Shown here piece by piece: positions 18,866 to 26,579 of a stretch of 64,000 nucleotides of DNA. Within the stretch, counting starts at the first letter, position 1. Each line of letters starts with the position of its first letter. The position numbers were made by a program, and so were the translations under genes. The stretch comes from Lachnospiraceae bacterium (GTDB lineage Bacteria; Bacillota; Clostridia; Lachnospirales; Lachnospiraceae). The stretch covers positions 186,001-250,000 of the forward strand of contig JAQVCT010000001.1 of the NCBI GenBank assembly GCA_028689655.1, read 5' to 3'. The notes below the pieces were generated by a model. The model was not told where the DNA came from, did no database searches, and saw nothing but the letters and a program-made list of their open reading frames with translations.

Positions 18866-20440
18866 CTAGTGTAGTTTTCGATATTCGCTTGGCTTAATAC
18901 CTACAACTTTTTTGAAGAGTTTGCGAAAATACTTTTCATCCAGATAACCTACTGTTGCGGCAATACTCTTAATAGACATATTCGTAGTTATCAAAAGTTT
19001 TTTAGAATGATCCAGACGTACCTGTGTCAGATAATCAATATAGTTCATTCCTTCCACTGATTTGAACAACTTTGAAAAATATGCGCCACTTAACCCTACC
19101 AGCTGCGCCATGTCTTCTAAAGAAATATCCTGCATATAATTTTGACTTATATATTCTTCTGCCTTAATAATTGGCTGCTTCTTCATAGCATTCTTCCTAT
19201 CGTAATATGCTTGCAGCGTCTTGCTTATGTATAGGTTCATATGGAGGAAAATATCCGATATGGTATCTCCACACCGGAATTCCTCCATTATTTGTTCTAT
19301 CCGCTTGGTTCCCACCAATGTCTTATTCTCTGCAACAAGTTTCTCCACCGATGCAACAATTCTTTTCACATGATTGAAAAAACCTGTAAGATACAACTGT
19401 TTTTCCCGGTTAATTCCAGCTTCCATCCTCCCCAGCAATTCTCGTATCACAGTCTGATTGCAGCTTTCCAAAGCTGTCTGAAAGTCCATCCATTCTTTCT
19501 CTTCCCAAAAAACAGACCTACCTTCCGTGCAAATATTCAATTTATCGTATTCCAAATATTCTTTACTGGCAAATAGAACTCGATTTTGCCATGCTGTTTT
19601 AGCTGTCTGAATAGAATTTTTCATATCTTCTATATGGTTTACCGGAACTCCCACTCCTATTGTTGTTTCAAACAAGCCATATATTTCCCTTCCTCTTCCC
19701 ATATGTTTCAGAATATTGTATAGTTCAGATTTAATAGCCTTTTCATCACCTTTTTGATAATTCAATAACAAATATATTCCATCATCTTTTGCAACCGATA
19801 TGGCTTCTCCTGTAATAATCGTTCGCCTCAGGTAATTCAACAAATCCTCTGAAAATTTGGAACTGGCTAAATTTAGTTCTTTTTTATTTGTTTTTATAAT
19901 GACGGCTTGGAAAATATCTTTTTTGAATAATTGCCCCACCTTTACTTTTTCTTTATTCCCAGAATTTTCCAAATCCGTTTCACTGGTTAGTCTGCTTAAT
20001 AAAGCTTCTTTTTCCTGTATTTCTTTGCTGTACAAAATTTCATTCACATTCTGCACATTTTTCTGATCCACCAAATCGCCAATTGCCTTTTGCAAAGCAA
20101 TATTCAAATCTTCTTTGTTAATAGGCTTTACCAGAAAATCCACTACACCATACTGCAATGCCTGTCTGGCATACTCGAATTGTTTATATCCACTAATTAC
20201 AATAAATACTGTATCCATTTGCAATTTTCGTACCTGCTGTATGATCTCCAGTCCATCATATACAGGCATGCGAATATCTGTTAATACGATATCCGGCTTA
20301 TGTTTTACGATGCCTTCTAACGCAGCTTCTCCATCCTGGCAGACATCTATGATCTCGATACCCAGCTTTTCCCAGTCCCCCAGACATCGTATTAACTGGC
20401 ATATCTTTGACTCATCATCCACAATAATCGCTCTATACAT
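18866..20440 (-). CDS. AraC-type response regulator (YesN family), long form
   Basis: A 524-residue regulator: receiver domain with D8-D9 and phospho-acceptor D55 in LTDIRMPVYDG, a ~280-residue middle region as in other YesN proteins, and a C-terminal AraC DNA-binding domain (LVGLSGAYFSKLFK, GYLDEKYFRKLFKK). AGGGGGA precedes ATG 20440. First gene of a three-gene regulatory operon (regulator, kinase, degenerate ABC). Probable target: the RbsBAC-type importer and esterase just downstream. Confidence 0.93.
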   Translation of the reverse strand: MYRAIIVDDESKICQLIRCLGDWEKLGIEIIDVCQDGEAALEGIVKHKPDIVLTDIRMPVYDGLEIIQQVRKLQMDTVFIVISGYKQFEYARQALQYGVVDFLVKPINKEDLNIALQKAIGDLVDQKNVQNVNEILYSKEIQEKEALLSRLTSETDLENSGNKEKVKVGQLFKKDIFQAVIIKTNKKELNLASSKFSEDLLNYLRRTIITGEAISVAKDDGIYLLLNYQKGDEKAIKSELYNILKHMGRGREIYGLFETTIGVGVPVNHIEDMKNSIQTAKTAWQNRVLFASKEYLEYDKLNICTEGRSVFWEEKEWMDFQTALESCNQTVIRELLGRMEAGINREKQLYLTGFFNHVKRIVASVEKLVAENKTLVGTKRIEQIMEEFRCGDTISDIFLHMNLYISKTLQAYYDRKNAMKKQPIIKAEEYISQNYMQDISLEDMAQLVGLSGAYFSKLFKSVEGMNYIDYLTQVRLDHSKKLLITTNMSIKSIAATVGYLDEKYFRKLFKKVVGIKPSEYRKLH

Positions 20441-20556
20441 ACAGTCCCCCTAATCGAATGTAACTTTCTATAATACTATATTCTCTCAACAACTTTCCTT
20501 TATCAAATATACCAAATCCATACCAAAACATCAACGAAATACCAAAGTGGTTTCTT

Positions 20557-20592
20557 AAAAAAATAGACCTGTCTCTATCGAAACAAGTCTAT
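20557..20592 (-). terminator. Rho-independent terminator at the end of the BMC operon
   Basis: 10-bp stem including one G-U pair (arms ATAGACCTGT at 20563-20572 and ACAAGTCTAT at 20583-20592 on the plus strand), followed on the minus strand by seven T. It lies 68 bases after the fucose mutarotase stop. Confidence 0.85.
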
Positions 20593-20660
20593 CTCTGTTA
20601 TTATTCTGTTATTCACTTTCCTGCCTTATCTTTTTCCGTCAGGTGTTATGGCATCTCTGC

Positions 20661-21101
20661 TCAATCCACTACCACGCCTTTTTGCAGCATCACGTTGGCA
20701 TATAATGCACTCTCGCCTGTGGCAATGATGGCATATGCTTTCTTCGCTTCCTCATAGAATGCAAAGCGCTCGATATTGCCCACCGCATCAGCGCCGCGCT
20801 GGTCATGTTTTGCCACGATCTCTTTATAGGTATCCCAGATGGGTGTCTCCACCTGGTCTCCCGCCATGACCTCCATGAGGTTGACAGGGGTTTCCACATA
20901 AGAATCCAGTGGAAAGACCTGTAATATGGCATCCAGTAGTTCCGGCACTCCATGACCGTCACAGCGAATGACAATGGCATCTTTCCCCATGGATTCCGAT
21001 GGAAAATTTCCATCAGATATGACAAGTCTGTCACTGTGTCCCATCTCACACAACACTTTTAATAATTCCGGGGATAAAATTTTAGGTATTCCTTTTAACA
21101 T
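20661..21101 (-). CDS. fucU: L-fucose mutarotase FucU, BMC-operon copy
   Basis: RbsD/FucU family enzyme (146 aa) that interconverts alpha and beta anomers of fucose so that the isomerase receives its preferred form. Family motifs: EMGHSDRLVISDGNFP, RCDGHGVPELLDAILQ, ERFAFYEEAK, ATGE near the C-terminus. The ATG at 21101 has GTGGAGGAG upstream. The longer ORF from 21194 would overlap the deoR gene. It is the last gene of the BMC operon. A paralogue about 85 percent identical by eye is at 51252-51692. Confidence 0.93.
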   Translation of the reverse strand: MLKGIPKILSPELLKVLCEMGHSDRLVISDGNFPSESMGKDAIVIRCDGHGVPELLDAILQVFPLDSYVETPVNLMEVMAGDQVETPIWDTYKEIVAKHDQRGADAVGNIERFAFYEEAKKAYAIIATGESALYANVMLQKGVVVD

Positions 21102-21166
21102 AGGCTCTCTCCTCCACTTTTTATGATATCCAGTCCGGAATCTTCGACTCTGATCTGTTCCCGTCC

Positions 21167-21940
21167 CTATGATGGTTCCTCTGGATAAATACACTTTACA
21201 TTATTTTCTTCAAATAAGTTCATCCACTTCTCGCTGGGTCTTTGATCCGTTACGATGATATCCACATCTCGAAGATCGCATACCTTGGAAAAAGCTATTT
21301 TATCGAACTTGGAGCTGTCCACCGCCAGTATGCTTTTCTTTCCTGACTTCAGCAGCACTCTCTTTGCCTCTGAGAACTGTTCATTTCCATCTGTGATGCC
21401 TTTTACTGCATCGATCCCCTTGCAGGACATAATGGCTTTCTCCACATTAAAAGCACCCAGTCCCTCAATTGCCCGCTGACCTACTAACGCCAGATATCCT
21501 TCTTTCAGACTTCCCCCGGAAGATATGATATTCCAGTCAGATACATCTGATAATTCGATTATGATCTCTATGGAATTAGTCACCACCGTGAGATTCTCTT
21601 TCTCTTTGATCGCTTTCGCTATGAAAACCGCTGTGGTACTGGCATCCAGAATAATATGCTCTCCATCCTGGATCAGATCACTCACCAGCTCTGCGATCTT
21701 CTGCTTACCGGAAACGTTTCTTTTCTTTCGCACATTAAAAGGCAGATCAATATTGGTATTTTCCTTTATGACAGCACCGCCATAACTTTTCGTTGCCAGT
21801 CCGTCCCGATCCAGCTTATCCAGATCCCTGCGGATCGTCTCCTCTGATACGTTATATAATTGACTTAATTCACTTACAACAACTCTTTTTTCTTCCTGAA
21901 GCTTTTCTAATATAAGATTTCTACGCTCTAATGCAAGCAT
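21167..21940 (-). CDS. DeoR-family transcriptional regulator
   Basis: A 257-residue repressor-type protein: N-terminal DeoR helix-turn-helix (ELSQLYNVSEETIRRDLDKL, about residues 20-40) and a C-terminal DeoRC domain of the sugar-phosphate-sensing type (IILDASTTAVFIAKA, VDSSKFDK). GGGAGGA precedes ATG 21940, six codons inside the longest frame. It sits between the PduT-like shell gene and fucU in the BMC operon, so it probably senses a fucose- or propanediol-pathway phosphate ester such as fuculose-1-phosphate (inference). Confidence 0.92.
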   Translation of the reverse strand: MLALERRNLILEKLQEEKRVVVSELSQLYNVSEETIRRDLDKLDRDGLATKSYGGAVIKENTNIDLPFNVRKKRNVSGKQKIAELVSDLIQDGEHIILDASTTAVFIAKAIKEKENLTVVTNSIEIIIELSDVSDWNIISSGGSLKEGYLALVGQRAIEGLGAFNVEKAIMSCKGIDAVKGITDGNEQFSEAKRVLLKSGKKSILAVDSSKFDKIAFSKVCDLRDVDIIVTDQRPSEKWMNLFEENNVKCIYPEEPS

Positions 21941-21997
21941 TCCTGTTCCTCCCGCCATTGGAATATTTAGTCACTCCACCAGAAGAACTTTCCTTTT

Positions 21998-22546
21998 CTA
22001 CAGAATTGATTCACAGATCTGCTTATCCGGATGTGGGATTACTGCCGCATCCAGGAACATGCCCTTTTCTGCCACCGATTGTTTTGCCTTTTGAATTGCC
22101 GCTTCCACAGCTGCCACTTCCCCTGTGAGATGCAGATAGGATTTCCCGCACATTCCTTTGGCGACCCTGATCTCTATGAGATTTACGATTGCCGTCTTTG
22201 CCGCGATATCCGCTGCTACAATGATGGATGCCGCATCGTAAGTCTCCAGGATTCCCAGTGCATCAATGGTTTCTACTTTTGTAGTGCCATAGATTGCCGG
22301 AAAGATGGATTCATGTGGATTACCCAGTACAAAACTGTCGATCAGTTGTTCTTCATAGTGTATTGCTGCAGCATCCACTGCCGATTTTACGGCGCTGAGA
22401 TTACCTGCAATAATGGCAATATATTTTCCAGGACAAACGATCTGTGCTTCTATCAGCTCTACATCCGCTGTCTTTACCATGGTATCGGCAGCCATCAGAC
22501 CTGTAGAGATTGTTTTAAATTCAATCATACCTATTGCTTTGCTCAT
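21998..22546 (-). CDS. pduT: BMC-T trimeric shell protein, PduT-like with Fe-S cysteine
   Basis: Tandem-BMC protein (182 aa) with two BMC domains (about 1-90 and 95-182: GMIEFKTISTGLMAADTMVK and GILETYDAASIIVAADIAAK). Cys38 lies in QIVCPGKY at the position where PduT carries the cysteine that binds a 4Fe-4S cluster in the central pore of the trimer. The PduS-like flavoprotein gene is directly upstream, 18 bases away, so the pair can pass electrons across the shell. Confidence 0.9.
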   Translation of the reverse strand: MSKAIGMIEFKTISTGLMAADTMVKTADVELIEAQIVCPGKYIAIIAGNLSAVKSAVDAAAIHYEEQLIDSFVLGNPHESIFPAIYGTTKVETIDALGILETYDAASIIVAADIAAKTAIVNLIEIRVAKGMCGKSYLHLTGEVAAVEAAIQKAKQSVAEKGMFLDAAVIPHPDKQICESIL

Positions 22547-22564
22547 TCTGCGTTGTCCTTTCCG

Positions 22565-23893
22565 CTATTTTGCTTCTATTATTATATAACGTTCTGTCAC
22601 ATCTGTCACTATTCCATCTATGGAGGCATGGATGGGTACGCTAAGCCCCGCAGCCGCATCTGCGATCTTCTGTCCCCGCTCCACAAAAGTACCTTTTTTC
22701 ACGTTGGCAATTGCAGGGGCACCTATATGCTGGCTCAGGGATTCTTTCACTTTTTTCACAGGGATCACCGTATCCTGTAAAGGTGCCGGACGATCGTATT
22801 TTGTCAGTCCCAGCCTTGCTTCCAGGCGTTTTTCAGGTACTTTTCTATAGGCTCTCGCATCCTGTACCGGTGTGGCTGTCACACCCTTTGGCACTTTCAC
22901 ACCACTCTTGCGGAGTCCGTCTTTGTAGACCCCTATTAAGGTTCTGGGAGATAATCCCTGGGGGCAGGAAAACAGTTCACATAATCCACAGGAACTGCAG
23001 AAAAATGTATCGAGAAATACGCTGGTATTCTGAAAATCCCGATTGGCAGCACTCCGCATAAATTTGTGAGGTTCTATGGGATGCCCCAGTGCATGACGGG
23101 GACACAGATCCGTGCACATCTGACACTGACAGCATACAGATGCCGCTCTTTTTAATTCTATGGAAGTGTTTCCATTTTTTCTCTGTATGATGAAATGATC
23201 CTCCGGCAGTACCAGAATCGCATTTGTAGTCTTCGTAATGGTGTCACTGGCATTTCCGATTCTGCCCATCATGGGTCCACCCAGCAGATACACGGGATGA
23301 TCTATGGTCACTTTTCCAGCCTGTGCCACCGTCTCCTCTATGGTACAACCCAGGGGAACACGTACCGTTACCGGATTCTCTACCTCTCCCACGACGGATA
23401 CCACTTTGTCCGTCACAGGTGCAGACTCCTGCATGCCACGATAAATATTGTACACTGTCTCTACGTTGAGAACAGCCACTCCGGCTTCTATGGGCAGTCC
23501 GCCCGGTGATATTACTTTTCCTGTGGCCTCATAGATGAGTACCACCTCATCCCCCATGGGATAGGCTCCCTGGAGTAAATGAAGCTTTACTTTGGGATAC
23601 GCATCTATACATCCCATCAGTGACGCTATGGTCTGACGATATTCCTCTTTGACTCCTATGATAGCTTCCTCGGCTCCTACCACATCTGCAATAAGTGCAA
23701 ATGTCTCCACTATTTCCTGTGCATGGAGCTGCAGTAACTGTCTATGTAATTTTAACAATGGTTCACATTCTGCACAGTTCATCAAAATGGTATTGGCACG
23801 TTCATCAATCTTCATATAGGTAGGGAATCCGGCTCCGCCTGCTCCCACCACACCACATTCTTTTATGATATCAGCTAACCCTTTACTATTCAT
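22565..23893 (-). CDS. pduS: PduS-like RnfC-family Fe-S flavoprotein of the BMC
   Basis: NADH-linked electron-transfer protein (442 aa). N-terminal RnfC domain with VVGAGGAGFPTYMK and CAECEPLL, a SLBB region, two 4Fe-4S cysteine sets (CCQCQMCTDLCP and CSSCGLCELFSCP), and a C-terminal barrel-sandwich domain (about the last 60 residues). In Pdu compartments it reduces cobalamin. Here the dehydratase is a glycyl radical enzyme that needs no B12, so NADH recycling or electron export through the PduT-like pore is the likelier job. ATG 23893 avoids overlap with eutN and gives the family N-terminus. Confidence 0.92.
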   Translation of the reverse strand: MNSKGLADIIKECGVVGAGGAGFPTYMKIDERANTILMNCAECEPLLKLHRQLLQLHAQEIVETFALIADVVGAEEAIIGVKEEYRQTIASLMGCIDAYPKVKLHLLQGAYPMGDEVVLIYEATGKVISPGGLPIEAGVAVLNVETVYNIYRGMQESAPVTDKVVSVVGEVENPVTVRVPLGCTIEETVAQAGKVTIDHPVYLLGGPMMGRIGNASDTITKTTNAILVLPEDHFIIQRKNGNTSIELKRAASVCCQCQMCTDLCPRHALGHPIEPHKFMRSAANRDFQNTSVFLDTFFCSSCGLCELFSCPQGLSPRTLIGVYKDGLRKSGVKVPKGVTATPVQDARAYRKVPEKRLEARLGLTKYDRPAPLQDTVIPVKKVKESLSQHIGAPAIANVKKGTFVERGQKIADAAAGLSVPIHASIDGIVTDVTERYIIIEAK

Positions 23894-23900
23894 GTATGAT

Positions 23901-24167
23901 CTACTCCAATCCACATTCATCATCAACAATTCCAACAATGGCTGCATCCACAGGAGCTTTCTCAAGCCCGCATCCGATTCTGGCTGCACTTCCCTGTGCC
24001 ACCAGCACCACTTCCCCGATTCCGGCTCCGATATTATCGATTGCCACCAGCTGGCTATTCGGTCCGCTCATTCTGCTGATCGGCTCTATGATCATGAATT
24101 TATTGCCCACCAGATTCTCACTCTTCCTGGTAGAGACAATACTTCCTACGACTTTACCTACGATCAT
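23901..24167 (-). CDS. eutN: EutN/CcmL-type pentameric vertex protein of the BMC
   Basis: 88-residue pentamer-forming protein that closes the vertices of the shell. It starts MIVGKVVGSIVSTRKSE and contains IDNIGAGIGEVVLVAQGS and APVDAAIVGIVD, typical of BMC-P proteins. It ends 8 bases before the pduS-like start. A palindromic element of about 130 bases separates it from pduL. Confidence 0.94.
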   Translation of the reverse strand: MIVGKVVGSIVSTRKSENLVGNKFMIIEPISRMSGPNSQLVAIDNIGAGIGEVVLVAQGSAARIGCGLEKAPVDAAIVGIVDDECGLE

Positions 24168-24200
24168 GGCTTACCTCCTTTTGATTTGAAATGTTACATA

Positions 24201-24331
24201 GTAACGATTCAGAACCCCATGCGCAAAATCGCTTCTTCGAAGCTTTCCTTTTGCTTATGTGGTTACTTCGCCAAATAAATTCACAAAAATCAGCTCACTC
24301 ATGCAAGATTTGCTTGGCTCTGAATAGTTAC
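24201..24331. repeat. Imperfect palindromic element between pduL and eutN
   Basis: Termini GTAACGATTCAGAACC (24201-24216) and GGCTCTGAATAGTTAC (24316-24331) pair at 14 of 16 positions. Further partial pairing lies inside (GCAAAATC with GATTTGC), along with a GCTTC-TTC-GAAGC hairpin. The right terminus supplies the TAA stop of pduL. It looks like a small non-coding mobile or REP-like repeat, or a structured RNA. Whether it is multicopy cannot be seen here. Confidence 0.5.
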
Positions 24332-24975
24332 AGAATGGATACTGTATCACCTGTTACTATTTTACATGCATTCGCCTCATCGGTATCGATATGCATCTCC
24401 AATGTAAAGCTGTCTGACACTCTGATCTTTACATGATTGAATATGGTTCCTCTTTCATTGTCCACTTTCACGGACACGATATCCTTATCATGCACTCCCG
24501 CTTCCACTGCATTTTGGGGAGACATGTGAATATGCCTCATGGCAACGATACAGCCCTCCTGCAAATACAGTGCACCTTTGGGTCCCACCAGAGCTATTGG
24601 AGCTGAGTCCTTGATATCTCCCGATTCTCTGATCGGTGCTTTGATGCCAAGCTTTACTGCATCTGTGGCGGATATCTCCACCTGTGAAGCCGGTCTTACC
24701 GGTCCCAGTATTCTCACATTTTCTATGGCTCTGAGCTTCAGTCCCACCACGGTAACACATTCATTTGACGCGAACTGTCCGCCCATGAGATCTTTCTTTT
24801 TCGTCAGTGTGTATCCTTTTCCAAATAAAGTCTCCACATGTTCCTGAGTCAGATGTACATGGCGCGCTGATACGCCGATGGGTACCACATACCCTTTTTC
24901 TGACGGCCTGTGCCCCTCTATCGTCTCCACAACCATTCTGGTGATCAACTCTATATTACTTGTATCTATCCCCAT
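24328..24975 (-). CDS. pduL: Phosphate propanoyltransferase PduL
   Basis: Zn-dependent phosphotransacylase (215 aa) that converts propionyl-CoA to propionyl phosphate and frees CoA inside the shell. PduL motifs: PIGVSARHVHLTQEHVE with metal-binding His, ASQVEISATDAVKLG, MRHIHMSPQNAVEAGV with more metal-binding His. Residues about 4-18 (DTSNIELITRMVVET) form a short amphipathic helix like the usual encapsulation peptide. Starts at 25020, 24987 and 24975 are all open. I prefer 24975 for length and the upstream AAGGGG, but 24987 is possible. Its stop lies in the palindromic element. Confidence 0.92.
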   Translation of the reverse strand: MGIDTSNIELITRMVVETIEGHRPSEKGYVVPIGVSARHVHLTQEHVETLFGKGYTLTKKKDLMGGQFASNECVTVVGLKLRAIENVRILGPVRPASQVEISATDAVKLGIKAPIRESGDIKDSAPIALVGPKGALYLQEGCIVAMRHIHMSPQNAVEAGVHDKDIVSVKVDNERGTIFNHVKIRVSDSFTLEMHIDTDEANACKIVTGDTVSIL

Positions 24976-25077
24976 AACAGCTACCATCCCCTTCTCTTCT
25001 CTATGTATGCAGGTTCGCACTGTTTACCTTTGATACGGCGTGCGAGCCTGCCACATAAACTACATACTATTTATGTC

Positions 25078-25356
25078 TTATTTTAATTTTGGTAATATCA
25101 TCTCTACATCATTGTGTGGTCTTGGGATTACATGTGTTGCGATCATCTCACCTAAGCGTCCTGCCGCATTGGAGCCTGCTTCCACTGCTGATTTTACAGC
25201 ACCTACATCCCCACGTACCATCACAGTTACTAATCCGGAACCGATCTTCTCTGTTCCCACCAATGTTACATTGGCTGCCTTACACATTGCATCTGCCGCT
25301 TCAATCGATGCTACCAGCCCTCTTGTTTCTACCATTCCTAATGCTTCCTGTGCCAT
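25078..25356 (-). CDS. BMC-H hexameric shell protein 1 (PduA/EutM-like)
   Basis: 92-residue shell hexamer subunit: [47 protein letters not shown]. It is nearly the same as shell protein 3 (25898-26173), with most changes in the C-terminal third. The start at 25356 has a very strong GGAGG and matches the paralogue's N-terminus. The frame stays open to an ATG at 25497 and would add a 47-residue Lys/Asp/Glu-rich extension (separate entry). Confidence 0.92.
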   Translation of the reverse strand: MAQEALGMVETRGLVASIEAADAMCKAANVTLVGTEKIGSGLVTVMVRGDVGAVKSAVEAGSNAAGRLGEMIATHVIPRPHNDVEMILPKLK

Positions 25357-25497
25357 TCTTTTTTCCTCCTTTTGAATACTCTTATTCTCTTCTTTTTTTA
25401 TTGTTTCCGATTTTGCATCTAATTTTATATCTGCTTTTGTTTCCGATTTTGTATCCGCTTTCATATCTACCTTTGTACCTGTTTTTACATCCGCCAT
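25357..25497 (-). other. Possible in-frame N-terminal extension of shell protein 1
   Basis: From ATG 25497 (AAAGG about 9 bases upstream) 47 codons run in frame into the shell protein with no stop. They encode a charged low-complexity segment with two 12-residue repeats ([12 protein letters not shown] and [12 protein letters not shown]) and a partial third. The repeats show at DNA level as imperfect 36-base units. Either a long isoform exists beside the short one, or this is a leftover of an expanded intergenic repeat. Confidence 0.45.
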
Positions 25498-25588
25498 ATG
25501 ATCTGCCTTTCTTCTATGACTCTCTAGACTACTTATAGTATTTAGACCGTCAGACTGTTTCGAGCATCAGGACCTGGAGCTGTTCACA

Positions 25589-25873
25589 TTATCGAAAACG
25601 GCTGGCACTCATCTGTACGAGTCTCACGATCTCCTCATGAGGGCTGGCTATGATGCCGCTGGCTGCCGGCTTTTTGATGGCATTGGCACTGGCGGTCTCC
25701 ACCGCCTCCGTAACTGCTACCACATCTCCCTGTACCACCAAAGTGACCAGTCTTCCTCCTAATTTCCGCTCCCACGTAGCAAGCTCCACATCCGCTGCCT
25801 TACACATGAGATCAAGTGCATCCATCGCCGCAGTGACACCTGTAATCTCTATAAATCCATACGATTTACCCAT
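25589..25873 (-). CDS. BMC-H hexameric shell protein 2
   Basis: 94-residue single BMC domain protein (SYGFIEITGVTAAMDALDLM, LGGRLVTLVVQGDVVAVTEA) with a divergent C-terminus (ASPHEEIVRLVQ). It differs more from shell proteins 1 and 3 than they do from each other, so it probably gives a hexamer with a different pore. AAAGGAG lies upstream of ATG 25873. It is flanked by the two near-identical shell genes. Confidence 0.92.
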   Translation of the reverse strand: MGKSYGFIEITGVTAAMDALDLMCKAADVELATWERKLGGRLVTLVVQGDVVAVTEAVETASANAIKKPAASGIIASPHEEIVRLVQMSASRFR

Positions 25874-25897
25874 ATCAGGTCTGCTCTCCTTTCAGCA

Positions 25898-26173
25898 TCA
25901 GATCTTTGGAAGGATCTTTTCCACATCTGTATGAGGTCTTGGAATTACGTGGGATGCTACCAGTTCTCCCAGACGGCTTGCCGCTGCATTACCGCTTTCC
26001 ACTGCTGCTTTTACAGCACCTACATCTCCACGTACCATAACGGTTACCAGTCCGGAACCGATCTTCTCTGTTCCTACCAGTGTTACCTCTGCCGCCTTTG
26101 TCATTGCATCTGCTGCCTCTATCGCCGCTGTTAATCCTCTTGTCTCAATCATTCCTAATGCTTCCTGTGCCAT
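25898..26173 (-). CDS. BMC-H hexameric shell protein 3 (PduA/EutM-like)
   Basis: 91-residue BMC domain protein and close paralogue of shell protein 1: same MAQEALGM start and the same [20 protein letters not shown] core. GGAGGT precedes ATG 26173. Probably a main facet protein. The pair looks like a tandem duplication with shell gene 2 between the copies. Confidence 0.94.
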   Translation of the reverse strand: MAQEALGMIETRGLTAAIEAADAMTKAAEVTLVGTEKIGSGLVTVMVRGDVGAVKAAVESGNAAASRLGELVASHVIPRPHTDVEKILPKI

Positions 26174-26235
26174 ATCTTCTACCTCCTGATTATGAATCTG
26201 TTTTTGGTTTTCTGTTCCTGTTTTATTCCGAATAA

Positions 26236-26550
26236 TTAGTTCTTATCAAATGCGTTCAGTTTCAGCATTTTCTCCACGTCCGCCGTGGGGTTTGGGATGA
26301 TGTAATGCTGTACTACACCGGTAAAATTCTCCGCCACCTTCAATCCCGCCTCCATGGCTGACTCTACATCTGTAACACTGCCCCTGAACTTGATGGTTAC
26401 CAGCAGGGGAACTGGAAGTGCATCTGCATTTGCAGGTTTATTCTTATCGAAATTCTCCAGTGTCACATTTGCTGCCTTGCATCCTGCATCCGCCGCCAAA
26501 AAGGCACACGTCAGGCCAAATACTTCTAATATTCCTACCGCTTTTCCCAC
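26236..26550 (-). CDS. BMC-H hexameric shell protein 4 with loop insertion
   Basis: 104-residue BMC domain protein ([53 protein letters not shown]). A longer loop of about 10 residues ([16 protein letters not shown]) sits between the first beta strands compared with shell proteins 1 and 3. It starts at GTG 26548-26550 with AAAGGAG upstream. It lies 29 bases after the alcohol dehydrogenase. Confidence 0.9.
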   Translation of the reverse strand: MGKAVGILEVFGLTCAFLAADAGCKAANVTLENFDKNKPANADALPVPLLVTIKFRGSVTDVESAMEAGLKVAENFTGVVQHYIIPNPTADVEKMLKLNAFDKN

Positions 26551-26579
26551 CTGCCGGCTCCTTTCTACTGTCTGTGATC

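Noticed and set aside
22031-22780. 249-residue plus-strand ORF over the pduT-like and pduS-like genes
   Set aside because: Cys/His/Tyr-rich antisense shadow crossing two real genes. No start signal.
25401-25490. 36-base imperfect repeats considered as a CRISPR or tandem satellite
   Set aside because: Only about two and a half units, no spacers, and the unit keeps the reading frame. Better explained as coding low complexity.
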